A DNA stretch of 58,616 nucleotides from Lachnospiraceae bacterium (GTDB lineage Bacteria; Bacillota; Clostridia; Lachnospirales; Lachnospiraceae), in NCBI GenBank assembly GCA_022510605.1, contig JAFLTB010000007.1, forward strand, positions 1 to 58,616, read 5' to 3'. Every line of letters begins with the position of its first letter. The stretch's first letter is position 1. The notes beneath the pieces were generated by a model. It was not told where the DNA came from, searched no databases, and worked only from the letters and a program-made list of their open reading frames with translations. A program made the position numbers and the translations under genes. Below, in pieces: positions 9,066 through 16,453 of this stretch.

Positions 9066-9488
9066 TTAACAATTGCTTTTGTCAAAATCCGGATTGTAAG
9101 CGTAGAAGTTCTTTTTGTTCAAATCGTCCTGAACCAGGCGCAGGCCTTCACCGAAACGTTGGAAATGAACCAGTTCTCTCTGGCGCAGGAAACGAATCGG
9201 GTCACATACCTCCGGATCTTTTACCAGACGGAGAATGTTGTCGTAGGTGGTACGGGCTTTCTGTTCTGCCGCTAAATCCTCTGTCAGGTCGGTAATCGGG
9301 TCACCGGTGCTCTGGAACTGCGTAGCGCTAAATGGCACGCCGCCGGCCGACTGTGGCCAGAGGCCCAGGGTGTGATCCACATAATACTCGGCAAAGCCCT
9401 GTTCCTGGATTTGTTCCGGGGTCAGGCCTTTTGTCAGCTGGTGAACAATTGCGCAGACCATTTCTGCGTGGTTGAGTTCTTCAGTACC
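9066..9488 (-). CDS. cotJC: CotJC (manganese-catalase-like spore coat protein), 3' fragment
   Basis: C-terminal 140 residues of CotJC, the Mn-catalase-family spore protein. Homology starts exactly at GTEELNHAEMV, and residues upstream of that in the open frame are encoded by the inserted element. The fragment carries the ligand residues of TEELNH, TEDLAAEQKAR and RELVHF, but lacks the first glutamate (in GPDGELGA), which sits in the 5' fragment 4.5 kb away. Neither piece could form a dimanganese site alone. There is no start codon or ribosome site of its own near the junction. Excision of the element would fuse it in frame to the 5' fragment, giving a 201-residue protein. Confidence 0.92.
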   Translation of the reverse strand, partial: GTEELNHAEMVCAIVHQLTKGLTPEQIQEQGFAEYYVDHTLGLWPQSAGGVPFSATQFQSTGDPITDLTEDLAAEQKARTTYDNILRLVKDPEVCDPIRFLRQRELVHFQRFGEGLRLVQDDLNKKNFYAYNPDFDKSNC

Positions 9489-9489
9489 T
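9479..9489. repeat. Left attachment core of the cotJC element
   Basis: CTTCAGTACCT matches the right core CTTCTGTACCT (14025-14035) at 10 of 11 positions. Both fall on the same codons of cotJC (Ile-Gly-Thr-Glu), so crossover anywhere in the shared bases restores the frame. Confidence 0.8.
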
Positions 9490-9591
9490 GCAGAGGAGAC
9501 GGAAATGTTCCATTTCAGTCTGAAAAGTCCCCCTCTGGTTATATGGTACAATCATCGGCTCGTATATTGGAAAATGAGGAGGTGTTGACAT

Positions 9592-9780
9592 TTGCGACAT
9601 CGGGAATTCGTTTATATGGGTGATCCTATTCCGGACATCAGCATACAGGAGCATGGAGATTTTCTCATAAATCTTCAAAAAGCAATTCTTTGCTCATTAG
9701 AAAAAAGAAAACTATTGTCCGCCTCAGAGAGGGAGCGCTGCCTGCTTGAACTTGAAAAACAACAGGGAGATTTGCCATGA
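9592..9780 (+). CDS. Small protein upstream of the recombinase
   Basis: 62 residues, charged and mostly helical (LQKAILCSLEKRKLLSASERERCLLELEKQ). A TTG start is chosen because GAGGAGGT (9576-9583) sits eight bases upstream; an internal ATG at 9616 lacks one. The stop overlaps the recombinase ATG by four bases (ATGA), so the two are translationally coupled. I do not recognise a family with certainty; it resembles short SHOCT-like helical proteins. Its place makes it a candidate accessory or directionality factor for excision, which is inference only. Confidence 0.6.
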   Translation: MRHREFVYMGDPIPDISIQEHGDFLINLQKAILCSLEKRKLLSASERERCLLELEKQQGDLP

Positions 9781-11204
9781 ATAAATATGAACGCTTAAAC
9801 CAGGAGAGAGCGACCACCGATGGCAAAAAGCGGGCAGCCGCCTATTGCCGTGTATCTACGGACAAGGAAGATCAGGCCAATTCCTTTGAGAGCCAGCAGC
9901 GGTATTTCAGGGAGTATATTGAGCGCAACCCGGATTGGGAGTTGTATGAAATATTTGCCGATGAGGGATTTTCCGGTACAAACACAAAAAAACGTAAAGA
10001 GTTTAACCGTATGATGGCGTGTGCGAAAGCGGGAGACTTTGATTTGATTCTCACGAAGGAAATTTCCCGTTTTGCCAGAAACACCCTGGACAGTATCTAT
10101 TACACCCGTGAACTTAAAAAACATGGGGTAGGCGTTATTTTTCTGAACGATAATATCAATACTATGGACGGGGACGCCGAACTTCGTTTGGCGATTATGG
10201 CCTCCATTGCCCAGGAGGAGAGCCGCCGGACTTCAGAGCGTGTGAAATGGGGGCAGAGACGGCAGATGGAGCAGGGTGTTGTGTTTGGCAGAGACATGTT
10301 GGGGTACGATGTCCGTGGCGGAAGAATGTATATTAACGAAGAAGGGGCTGGAATTGTACGCCTTATTTTTCACAAATTTGTCAATGAGGGGAAAGGTGCG
10401 CATGTGATTGCCCGTGAACTCCGGGAAGAAGGAATACCGCCGATGCGGCGTGTAAAAGAATGGCAGAGTGCGGTAATTCTCCGTACAATCCGAAACGAAA
10501 AATACTGTGGTGATTTAGTCCAGAAAAAGACCTATACACCCGACTTTTTATCCCATGAAAAGAAAGTAAACCGGGGCCAGGAGGAATTTATTATCATAAA
10601 AGACCACCATGAACCGATTATTTCCCGTGAAATGTTTGAAAAAGCAAATCGTATTCTGGAAGAACGTTCCCTGTCTCAAAAAGGCAGGGCAAAGTACAGT
10701 AATCGCTATCCTTTTTCCGGGAAAATCAAGTGCGGCTGCTGTGGCTCCAGTTATGTGGCACGATATAAGACCAGAAAGGATGGCAGTAAGTATAAGGCGT
10801 GGCGCTGTAATGAGGCTGTCAGACACGGAAGGCCTCATGTGGATGCGGCAGGAAACCAGGCAGGATGCAGGGGGGTGTCTATCCGAAATGAGGATGTGGT
10901 TCATATTATGTATCTTGTGAGCCAGAGCCTTACATATGACAGAGATAAAATCACGAAGAATCTGACTGCCATTATTCAATCGGTAGTGGGAGGTGGGGAC
11001 AGGAAGCAGGGTACAGATGGGAAGAAGGAGTTTATGAGGGAAATTACCAATGTGATTGCCGAAATTGTCGGCGGTATGCAATATGAGGATGAATTTTACA
11101 GGCAGATTTTAGATAAGTTGGTGGTACATGATTGCGATACTATCGATGTATTTTTGAAGCTGATTCCTGTGAAATGGAGTTACAGGTCTGCAGGAAATTC
11201 TTGA
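9777..11204 (+). CDS. Large serine recombinase
   Basis: 475-residue site-specific recombinase. Resolvase catalytic domain at about 18-165, with the nucleophile Ser27 in AAYCRVSTDKEDQ and the motifs RKEFNRMM and KEISRFARN; then the recombinase domain (about 190-290, LGYDVRGGRMYINEEGAGIVRLIF) and a zinc-ribbon region (CGCCGSS ... WRC ... C) at about 325-370. It has the length and order of Clostridial integrases that move skin-like and phage-like elements. Translationally coupled to the small ORF in front. The gene reads toward the interior of the element. Expected to cut and rejoin the GTACCT cores. Confidence 0.95.
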   Translation: MNKYERLNQERATTDGKKRAAAYCRVSTDKEDQANSFESQQRYFREYIERNPDWELYEIFADEGFSGTNTKKRKEFNRMMACAKAGDFDLILTKEISRFARNTLDSIYYTRELKKHGVGVIFLNDNINTMDGDAELRLAIMASIAQEESRRTSERVKWGQRRQMEQGVVFGRDMLGYDVRGGRMYINEEGAGIVRLIFHKFVNEGKGAHVIARELREEGIPPMRRVKEWQSAVILRTIRNEKYCGDLVQKKTYTPDFLSHEKKVNRGQEEFIIIKDHHEPIISREMFEKANRILEERSLSQKGRAKYSNRYPFSGKIKCGCCGSSYVARYKTRKDGSKYKAWRCNEAVRHGRPHVDAAGNQAGCRGVSIRNEDVVHIMYLVSQSLTYDRDKITKNLTAIIQSVVGGGDRKQGTDGKKEFMREITNVIAEIVGGMQYEDEFYRQILDKLVVHDCDTIDVFLKLIPVKWSYRSAGNS

Positions 11205-11229
11205 CAAGTAGTGTCTTATTATGTGATAC
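11201..11229 (+). promoter_or_regulatory. Promoter for the pepD-DUF819 cargo
   Basis: TTGACA (11201-11206) overlaps the recombinase stop codon; a 17-bp spacer leads to TGATAC (11224-11229). The -35 is perfect. It lets the cargo pair be expressed independently of the recombinase. Confidence 0.65.
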
Positions 11230-11276
11230 TATCATCAAATGTAATATTTAATAACTATGAGAAAGGGAGATGCAAC

Positions 11277-12725
11277 ATGGACATACATGAACTTGAACCT
11301 CAAAAGGTCTTTCACTTCTTTTCTGAGATTGCCCGAATCCCTCACGGTTCAGGAAATACAGCGGCTTTAGCAGAGTATTGCCTGAACTTCGCCAGAGAGC
11401 GGGAGCTGGAAGCTTACAGGGACGATTATGGAAATGTGGTGATTTTTAAGGCCGGAACAAGGGGATATGAACAGAGTGAAGCCATCATTGTACAGGGACA
11501 TCTTGACATGGTCTGTGAAAAACATCCGGACTGCTCCAAGGATATGGAGCGGGAGGGAATTGAAGTGGTAGTGGACGGGGAATATCTCCGTGCCAATGGA
11601 ACGACACTGGGGGGCGACGACGGTATTGCGGTAGCATACATTCTGGCTCTCCTGGATGAAAAAGAGATTTCGCATCCGCCCATTGAAGCCCTGCTTACTG
11701 CAGATGAGGAGACTGGCCTGCAGGGAGCATATGCGCTGGATGTATCCAAACTCACTGGAAAACGGATGATTAATATTGATTCCGAAGAAGAAGGTGTTTT
11801 GACGGTAAGTTGTGCCGGAGGAGTGCGTATTAACAGCACTGTGCCCCTGGCTTATGAAAAAACAACTGCTTCCATGTGTGCCAAAAAGATTACCGTAGGC
11901 GGCCTTTTGGGCGGCCATTCCGGCGTTGACATCGGTAAGAATCGTAAAAATGCCGCCATTATACTGGCGGAGGCGCTTTATGAGATTGGCAGCCATGCCG
12001 GATTTCGGATGGCAGAGATGGCATCCGGAGGCAGGACGAATGTGATTCCATCAACAGCAGAAGCAGTAATCTGTATGGAGCCTTCCGAAACTTCCAAGGT
12101 GGACAAGGCTCTTGCAGAGTTTAACGCATGGTTCAAGGCTGCCTGTGCGGATACGGAGCCGGATGCTCAGGTAATAGCCGCCGACACACAACTTCCAGAG
12201 GAATGTCTTGATACTGCTTCCACAGACATTGTTATATCTACGCTGTTGCTCGTGCCAAACGGTATTTCATCCATCAGCCCAGATATCCCGTTTCTTGTGC
12301 AGACCTCATCCAATCTTGGCAGTGTGATGATTCAGGAGGGAAATCTGGAACTTGGATTTTTGATGCGCTCAAACACAGATTATGGAAAAGAAGAAACGCT
12401 GCGGCGTTTTTCCTGTCTGTTTGCCCAGAGAAATGGCAAGATGTTAGCGGAAGACGATTATCCTGCCTGGGAATACAGGCGTACCTCGCCTTTGAGAGAC
12501 ACCATGGTGCAGGTGTATGAGGAAATGTACGGGGAAAAACCCCAGATATGCGCCATCCATGCGGGACTTGAATGCGGGATTCTGGCAGAAAAGATACAGG
12601 GGGCGGATATGATTTCCATCGGCCCTAATATGAAAAATGTCCATACGCCAGAGGAACGGCTGGAGATTGCATCTGTGAAGCGCTGCTGGGAGTATCTTCT
12701 GCGGGTGCTTGCCAGTTTGAAGTAA
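11277..12725 (+). CDS. pepD: Aminoacyl-histidine dipeptidase (PepD, M20 family)
   Basis: Cytoplasmic zinc dipeptidase (Xaa-His and other dipeptides), 482 residues. M20 metal-site motifs are visible: GHLDMVCEK (His and Asp), LGGDDGIAVAY (bridging Asp) and LLTADEETGLQGA (catalytic and metal Glu). GGLLGGHSGVDIGKNRKNA and a C-terminal HAGLECG complete the signature. Start ATG 11277 follows AAGGGAG; the upstream open frame has no ribosome site. It is cargo of the cotJC element, 33 bases ahead of a transporter gene. A function in peptide nutrition together with that transporter is inferred. Confidence 0.93.
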   Translation: MDIHELEPQKVFHFFSEIARIPHGSGNTAALAEYCLNFARERELEAYRDDYGNVVIFKAGTRGYEQSEAIIVQGHLDMVCEKHPDCSKDMEREGIEVVVDGEYLRANGTTLGGDDGIAVAYILALLDEKEISHPPIEALLTADEETGLQGAYALDVSKLTGKRMINIDSEEEGVLTVSCAGGVRINSTVPLAYEKTTASMCAKKITVGGLLGGHSGVDIGKNRKNAAIILAEALYEIGSHAGFRMAEMASGGRTNVIPSTAEAVICMEPSETSKVDKALAEFNAWFKAACADTEPDAQVIAADTQLPEECLDTASTDIVISTLLLVPNGISSISPDIPFLVQTSSNLGSVMIQEGNLELGFLMRSNTDYGKEETLRRFSCLFAQRNGKMLAEDDYPAWEYRRTSPLRDTMVQVYEEMYGEKPQICAIHAGLECGILAEKIQGADMISIGPNMKNVHTPEERLEIASVKRCWEYLLRVLASLK

Positions 12726-12758
12726 TCTAAAAAATGATGACAAAGGAGAATACGTGTT

Positions 12759-13934
12759 ATGATTGAAAATGGTTTTTTGTACATTGCCACATTAATTTTT
12801 ATTGCGGCACTGTTAGTCTGTCTGCCCAAAATTTTCAAGGGCAAAAAAGCACAGCGGTTTTTTGATTTTGCACCGCCTATCGTGCTGATTTACCTGGGAC
12901 TGATGCTGTTTTGTACGGTGAAGCTCTGGAATCTGGATGCCACATCTGAGGCATACAATTCGTTGAAAAATCCTATCCTGTACGCCATGATTTTTATCAT
13001 GCTGCTGCGATGCGACCTCAAAAAAATTGTGCGCCTTGGTCCGAAAATGCTGATTGGATTTTTCTCTGCCACCATTTCCATTGGTCTTGGCTTTGTGGTT
13101 GCCTATGCAATTATGTCAGGACTGCTGGGAGAAAATGCCTGGCAGGCTCTGGGTGCTCTTTGCGGCAGCTGGATGGGCGGCGGTGGAAACATGCTGGCAA
13201 TTCAGGCAGCCCTGGATGTACCGGAATCCATGATGGCATATGCGCTTGTGATGGATTCTATCTGTGCAACACTTTATGTTATGTTCCTTCTCTGGGTCAT
13301 TAACTTTGCAGACAAATTTAATAAATGGACAAAAGCCGATACCAGTCTGATTGACAGTGTAGGACAGGCTCTTGAGGAAGAAGCGAAAGCCAACACGAAG
13401 CCGCTTGTATGGCAGAACATCATGATTCTGATTGGTGCGGGGCTCTTTGTCTCAGCGATATCCCAGGAGATCGGCGGACTGATTGGCAATTACCTGAGTT
13501 TCTTTGATAAGGCAACCTGGACAGTGCTGATTGTAACCGTGCTTGGCGTGGGATTTGCCCTTACACCATTTGGTAAGCTGAGAGGTACGGAAGAAGTTTC
13601 CAATGTAATGCTCTACAGTGTGGTGGCATTAATTGCTTCCCGTGCAGACCTGTCTGCCATGGGAAATGCTCCGGCATGGCTGTTGACAGGACTTATCATA
13701 CTGCTCATCCATGTTACCATTATGATCATTCTTGCCAAACTGCTGAAGATTGATATTTTTACAGCCTCTGTGGCTTCCCTGGCTAATATCGGCGGAACAG
13801 CTACGGCTCCGGTGCTTGCCGGCTCCTATAGCAGCGCACTGGTGCCAGTGGGTATCATCATGGCACTGCTCGGTTACGTGGTCGGAACCGGCGGCGGTCT
13901 GATTGTAGCACATCTTATGAGTTTGTTTGGATAA
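12759..13934 (+). CDS. DUF819 family membrane protein (putative transporter)
   Basis: 391 residues with about ten transmembrane segments and short loops; the family is annotated as DUF819 and is thought to be a carrier of unknown substrate. Seen: an N-terminal hairpin, the glycine-rich segment CGSWMGGGGNMLAIQAAL, and a near C-terminal NIGGTATAPVLAGSY segment typical of the family. AAAGGAG lies 11 bases before the ATG. It directly follows pepD, so the pair may handle the import or export of a peptide or of amino acids released by PepD. It is the last gene before the right end of the element. Confidence 0.85.
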   Translation: MIENGFLYIATLIFIAALLVCLPKIFKGKKAQRFFDFAPPIVLIYLGLMLFCTVKLWNLDATSEAYNSLKNPILYAMIFIMLLRCDLKKIVRLGPKMLIGFFSATISIGLGFVVAYAIMSGLLGENAWQALGALCGSWMGGGGNMLAIQAALDVPESMMAYALVMDSICATLYVMFLLWVINFADKFNKWTKADTSLIDSVGQALEEEAKANTKPLVWQNIMILIGAGLFVSAISQEIGGLIGNYLSFFDKATWTVLIVTVLGVGFALTPFGKLRGTEEVSNVMLYSVVALIASRADLSAMGNAPAWLLTGLIILLIHVTIMIILAKLLKIDIFTASVASLANIGGTATAPVLAGSYSSALVPVGIIMALLGYVVGTGGGLIVAHLMSLFG

Positions 13935-13978
13935 ATTAACGCAATAACAATTAAAAACATTAAAGTAAACGGTATAAA

Positions 13979-14026
13979 AGCCCCTGAAAATGTCATGTCA
14001 AAAGCTGGCGGAACATTTCAGGGGCT
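13979..14026. repeat. Inverted repeat next to the right attachment core
   Basis: AGCCCCTGAAAATGT (13979-13993) pairs with ACATTTCAGGGGCT (14013-14026) apart from one bulged base. The right arm runs into the attachment core and contains the attP arm. It may be an accessory recombinase site or a terminator without a T-tract for the cargo operon. Confidence 0.65.
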
Positions 14027-14217
14027 TCTGTACCTATATCGGTCAAAATACCACAAACCTGTTTGTTGGTATTGGAATACCGCTGGGACAGGTAGCGCTG
14101 GGAAGCACCCAGTTCGCCATCCGGGCCGCCAAACTGGCTGATAATTACCTTTGCCAGCTTTGCATTCGGCCGTGTAATATTAACGGGATATTCTAAAGTT
14201 CTGTCATACGTCCACAT
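13993..14217 (-). CDS. cotJC: CotJC, 5' fragment
   Basis: N-terminal 64 residues of CotJC (MWTYDRTLEYPVNITRPN..., GGPDGELGASQRYLSQRY, LTDIGTE), followed by ten residues (APEMFRQLLT) encoded by the inserted element and a stop. Thus the operon as it stands would give a truncated 74-residue protein. The ATG overlaps the cotJB stop (TAATG), so translation is coupled. The first metal ligand (Glu of GPDGELGA) is here; the others are in the distant 3' fragment. Precise excision links codon 64 to the Glu-Glu-Leu-Asn of the other part. Confidence 0.93.
   Translation of the reverse strand: MWTYDRTLEYPVNITRPNAKLAKVIISQFGGPDGELGASQRYLSQRYSNTNKQVCGILTDIGTEAPEMFRQLLT
14025..14035. repeat. Right attachment core of the cotJC element
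   Basis: CTTCTGTACCT, one base different from the left core at 9479-9489. It lies at codons 62-64 of cotJC. Confidence 0.8.
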
Positions 14218-14480
14218 TAGTTACAGCCTCCTTCCCAAGGCCATGGGTCCCGGACCCAGGTCCATCCGTCGCAGGTATCTACGCCGTTTGAGGTCAGCGG
14301 GCCGAAGCGTTTTTCGTACTCCCGGCGCACCTCCCTGTTAATATCCTGATACTTGTTGTAATAGTCCAAAGCCTTCTCATCCTCCGGATGGCTGTCAAGA
14401 TAGAGACCAATTTCAATCAGGGCAAAAGCCGCTTCTCTTACATTTTGCATCAAGGCCTCTCTTTCATTCTGGTTTTTCAA
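14217..14480 (-). CDS. cotJB: Spore coat protein CotJB
   Basis: Small spore-coat assembly protein, 87 residues with a TTG start, the usual CotJB length. The family core is plain: ALIEIGLYLDSHPEDEKALDYYNKY, REYEKRFGPL and a C-terminal WVRDPWPWEGG. The TTG at 14480 is preferred: it overlaps the cotJA stop (TTGA) and GGAAGGAG lies nine bases before it; the ATG at 14489 is only three bases from that site. Middle gene of cotJA-cotJB-cotJC; expressed in the mother cell in Bacillus. Confidence 0.92.
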   Translation of the reverse strand: MKNQNEREALMQNVREAAFALIEIGLYLDSHPEDEKALDYYNKYQDINREVRREYEKRFGPLTSNGVDTCDGWTWVRDPWPWEGGCN

Positions 14481-14737
14481 TAGCCACATCTCCTTCCATT
14501 GGAGTAATTTTGAGACTGTTGGGAGCGTGACATGTTATTGCCCCGCGAATAATTACCGGAATAATTTCCCTGGCGATTGTTTACATTCGCCTGACAGGCC
14601 GCCTGGGCGCCGATGAAAGGAAAAATCAAATCTTCAAAGATACTTCCCTGGGCCAGGCCGCAGTTGCCATCCATGACATTTTCAAAAGGCTGCCAGGGAA
14701 CATAAGCCATGGCAAGTGGTTTGTTTGAAAGTTTCAT
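14477..14737 (-). CDS. cotJA: Spore coat associated protein CotJA
   Basis: 86 residues; the conserved part is LAMAYVPWQPFENVMDGNCGLAQGSIFEDL, followed by PFIGAQAAC and a low-complexity tail rich in Asn, Ser, Tyr and Arg. AAGGAG is five bases before the ATG. First gene of the operon. A sequence CCATACACAT about 60 bases upstream resembles a sigma-E -10 element, but no convincing -35 at the right spacing was found, so the promoter is left uncalled. Divergent from the rubrerythrin gene. Confidence 0.9.
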   Translation of the reverse strand: MKLSNKPLAMAYVPWQPFENVMDGNCGLAQGSIFEDLIFPFIGAQAACQANVNNRQGNYSGNYSRGNNMSRSQQSQNYSNGRRCGY

Positions 14738-14841
14738 AGTAACTCCTTATTTTTTTATTACTTCATATTATGTAGAAAAAAGTCGAATGTGTATGGTTTA
14801 TGAAGGGAAAATGAAATTTACAGAAAATGGGAAATAGGAGG

Positions 14842-14891
14842 TTGACAAACCCTGTATCGGGATATATTATAGTAACAGTAATTATTACTGT
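14842..14891 (+). promoter_or_regulatory. Rubrerythrin promoter with a PerR/Fur-like operator
   Basis: TTGACA (14842-14847), 17 bp, TATTAT (14865-14870). Just downstream, covering the start site, ACAGTAAT-T-ATTACTGT (14875-14891) is a perfect odd-centred palindrome. Its inner 7-1-7 form resembles the PerR box TTATAATNATTATAA. Peroxide control of rubrerythrin by PerR is known in Clostridia; here it is inferred. Confidence 0.75.
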
Positions 14892-14955
14892 TTTACAGCG
14901 TGTGAGCAGCAGAAGATATTATGTTAAAAAATATATCTAAAAGGAGAGAAGAATC

Positions 14956-15498
14956 ATGAAAAAATTTGTATGTAGTGTATGTGGTTATGTTCACGAGGGA
15001 GACAGCGCACCGGAGCAGTGCCCGGTATGTAAGGCATCGGCTGACAAGTTCAAAGAGCAGACAGGTGAAAGAGAATGGGCAGCAGAGCATGTAGTAGGCG
15101 TTGCCAAAGGTGTAAGCGAGGACATTCTTGCTGACCTGCGTGCAAACTTCGAGGGTGAGTGCTCTGAGGTTGGTATGTACCTGGCTATGGCCCGTGTGGC
15201 ACATCGTGAAGGCTATCCAGAGGTAGGTCTTTACTATGAGAAGGCTGCCTGGGAAGAAGCAGAGCATGCCGCAAAATTTGCTGAGCTGCTGGGCGAGGTA
15301 GTGACCGATTCCACCAAGAAGAATCTGCAGCTGCGTGTAGATGCTGAAAACGGTGCTACCGCAGGTAAATTTGATTTGGCAAAGCGTGCGAAGGCTGCTG
15401 ACCTGGATGCTATCCACGACACCGTTCATGAGATGGCGAAAGACGAGGCCAGACATGGCAAGGCATTTGAGGGACTTCTTAACAGATATTTCGCATAA
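14956..15498 (+). CDS. Reverse rubrerythrin (rubredoxin domain first)
   Basis: Non-heme iron NADH peroxidase protecting against oxygen and peroxide. A rubredoxin-like FeS4 site lies at the N-terminus (Cys6, Cys9, Cys22, Cys25), ahead of the four-helix diiron domain with repeated E-x2-H ([54 protein letters not shown]). This domain order is opposite to classical rubrerythrin and is typical of anaerobic Clostridia. 180 residues, complete. AAAGGAGAG precedes the ATG. Single gene, with its own promoter, operator and terminator. Confidence 0.95.
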   Translation: MKKFVCSVCGYVHEGDSAPEQCPVCKASADKFKEQTGEREWAAEHVVGVAKGVSEDILADLRANFEGECSEVGMYLAMARVAHREGYPEVGLYYEKAAWEEAEHAAKFAELLGEVVTDSTKKNLQLRVDAENGATAGKFDLAKRAKAADLDAIHDTVHEMAKDEARHGKAFEGLLNRYFA

Positions 15499-15518
15499 TA
15501 AAAGAAAAAACAATCTGT

Positions 15519-15571
15519 ACGGGGACGTTTTCAAAGGAGGGTCCGCCCTTCGGGAACGTCTCCGTTTTTAT
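15519..15571 (+). terminator. Terminator after rubrerythrin
   Basis: ACGGGGACGTTTTC pairs with GGGAACGTCTCCGT, with a loop of about 19 bases, followed by TTTTTA. Confidence 0.75.
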
Positions 15572-15598
15572 ATGAGTTATAAATAAAGGAGAGGGACG

Positions 15599-16348
15599 AT
15601 GAAGAAACGAAACATATGGTTTTGCCAGCTTTGTATAGGGGCGATGCTTCTGCTGGCAGGCTGCAGCGCCAATACGGCAGGAAACGTGACAGAAAAAAAT
15701 GGGGAGTCTGCCAGTGACAGTGTTGCCAGCGCCACCTATGAGGCAGTAAAGGACAACCCGACAGCGGAGGAGATGCAGGATACAATTTACAAAATACAGA
15801 TGCGTGTAGGAAATTTCAGTACCGAAGCCTCCGTATATCAGGAGGGTGACGACCGCATCACGGTTGATATTCCGGGTATCAGCGTTTCGGATGAAGTTTG
15901 GGAGGAGTTGGGACAGGCTGGTACTTTTCAATTTATATTGTATGAAAATCTGAAAGATAAAGATGGCATTCCTAACCCTAAGGATGGGGACGAGGTGACC
16001 TTCGATGAAAAAGATGTGAAAATGGATGGCTCCATGATTGAGGAGGTTCAGGCCACCAGACTGCAGCCGGAGGGTACAGATGTTTCAAAAAATGTAGTTC
16101 AGATTAAGTTTACCGGCGAGGGAACGAAAAAATTTGCTGAGGTAACCGGAGAACATGTAGGCGAGCAGCTGGCTATTGTATACGATAATGTGCTGGTGTC
16201 CGCGCCGGTTCTGCATTCTGCGATTACCGATGGTGAAGCGTTTATCGAAGGAGGGTTCGAGGAATTTTCCGAGGCGGAAGAACTTGCCTCCACCCTTCGT
16301 ATCGGTGCTCTTCCGTTGGAACTGAGACTGATAGAAGTAACAAACTAG
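15599..16348 (+). CDS. Lipoprotein carrying a stand-alone SecD P1-like domain
   Basis: 249 residues. Signal peptide II with lipobox LLAGC (Cys22), then about 22 linker residues, then a domain nearly the same as the first extracytoplasmic (P1) domain of the SecDF encoded 106 bases downstream: YEAVKDNPTAEEMQDT, FSTEASVYQEGDDR, LYENLKDKDG, NVVQIKFTGEGTKKFAEVTG, TLRIGALPLELR. It ends right after that domain, without any transmembrane channel part. The duplicated DNA (15734-16327 versus 16610-17203) is 594 bp in both copies with no length change. Membrane-tethered outside the cell. Possibly a helper or decoy for Sec-dependent export; function unknown. Confidence 0.85.
   Translation: MKKRNIWFCQLCIGAMLLLAGCSANTAGNVTEKNGESASDSVASATYEAVKDNPTAEEMQDTIYKIQMRVGNFSTEASVYQEGDDRITVDIPGISVSDEVWEELGQAGTFQFILYENLKDKDGIPNPKDGDEVTFDEKDVKMDGSMIEEVQATRLQPEGTDVSKNVVQIKFTGEGTKKFAEVTGEHVGEQLAIVYDNVLVSAPVLHSAITDGEAFIEGGFEEFSEAEELASTLRIGALPLELRLIEVTN
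15734..16327 (+). repeat. Tandem duplication, copy 1 (copy 2 at 16610-17203 in secDF)
   Basis: From ACCTATGAGGC to TTGGAACTGAGA, both copies run 594 bp in register. Differences are mostly in third codon positions, indicating duplication followed by selection on the protein. Confidence 0.85.
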
Positions 16349-16351
16349 TAC

Positions 16352-16380
16352 TTGAACAACCCCTTTTGTTGTGCTATACT
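16352..16380 (+). promoter_or_regulatory. secDF promoter
   Basis: TTGAAC (16352-16357), 17 bp, TATACT (16375-16380), in the gap between the lipoprotein stop and secDF. The leader holds a small TCGAG/CTCGA hairpin. It allows secDF to be expressed apart from the lipoprotein. Confidence 0.7.
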
Positions 16381-16453
16381 ATAATCTCGAGCAATACTCG
16401 ATAGGGGGAAAACTCCCATACAAGATATTAAGTAAGGAAAAGGAGAAGAAAAA

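Larger units (their letters stand above)
9484..14029. mobile_element. Serine-recombinase element interrupting cotJC (skin-like)
   Basis: About 4546 bp bounded by near-identical 11-base cores that lie at the break in cotJC. Contents on the plus strand, opposite to cotJ: a 62-residue ORF, a large serine recombinase, then PepD and a DUF819 transporter with their own promoter. No replication, conjugation or phage structural genes. Joining the right end to the left end builds a 48-bp site with perfect 10-bp inverted arms (GGAACATTTC 14010-14019 and GAAATGTTCC 9502-9511) centred within the shared GTACCT, as expected for an attP. This is the layout of sporulation-gene intervening elements such as skin in sigK. 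Confidence 0.88.

Noticed and set aside
9489-9551. Extension of the cotJC 3' fragment to an upstream start at 9551
   Set aside because: The added residues are encoded by element DNA, have no CotJC similarity and no ribosome site; homology begins at the attachment core.
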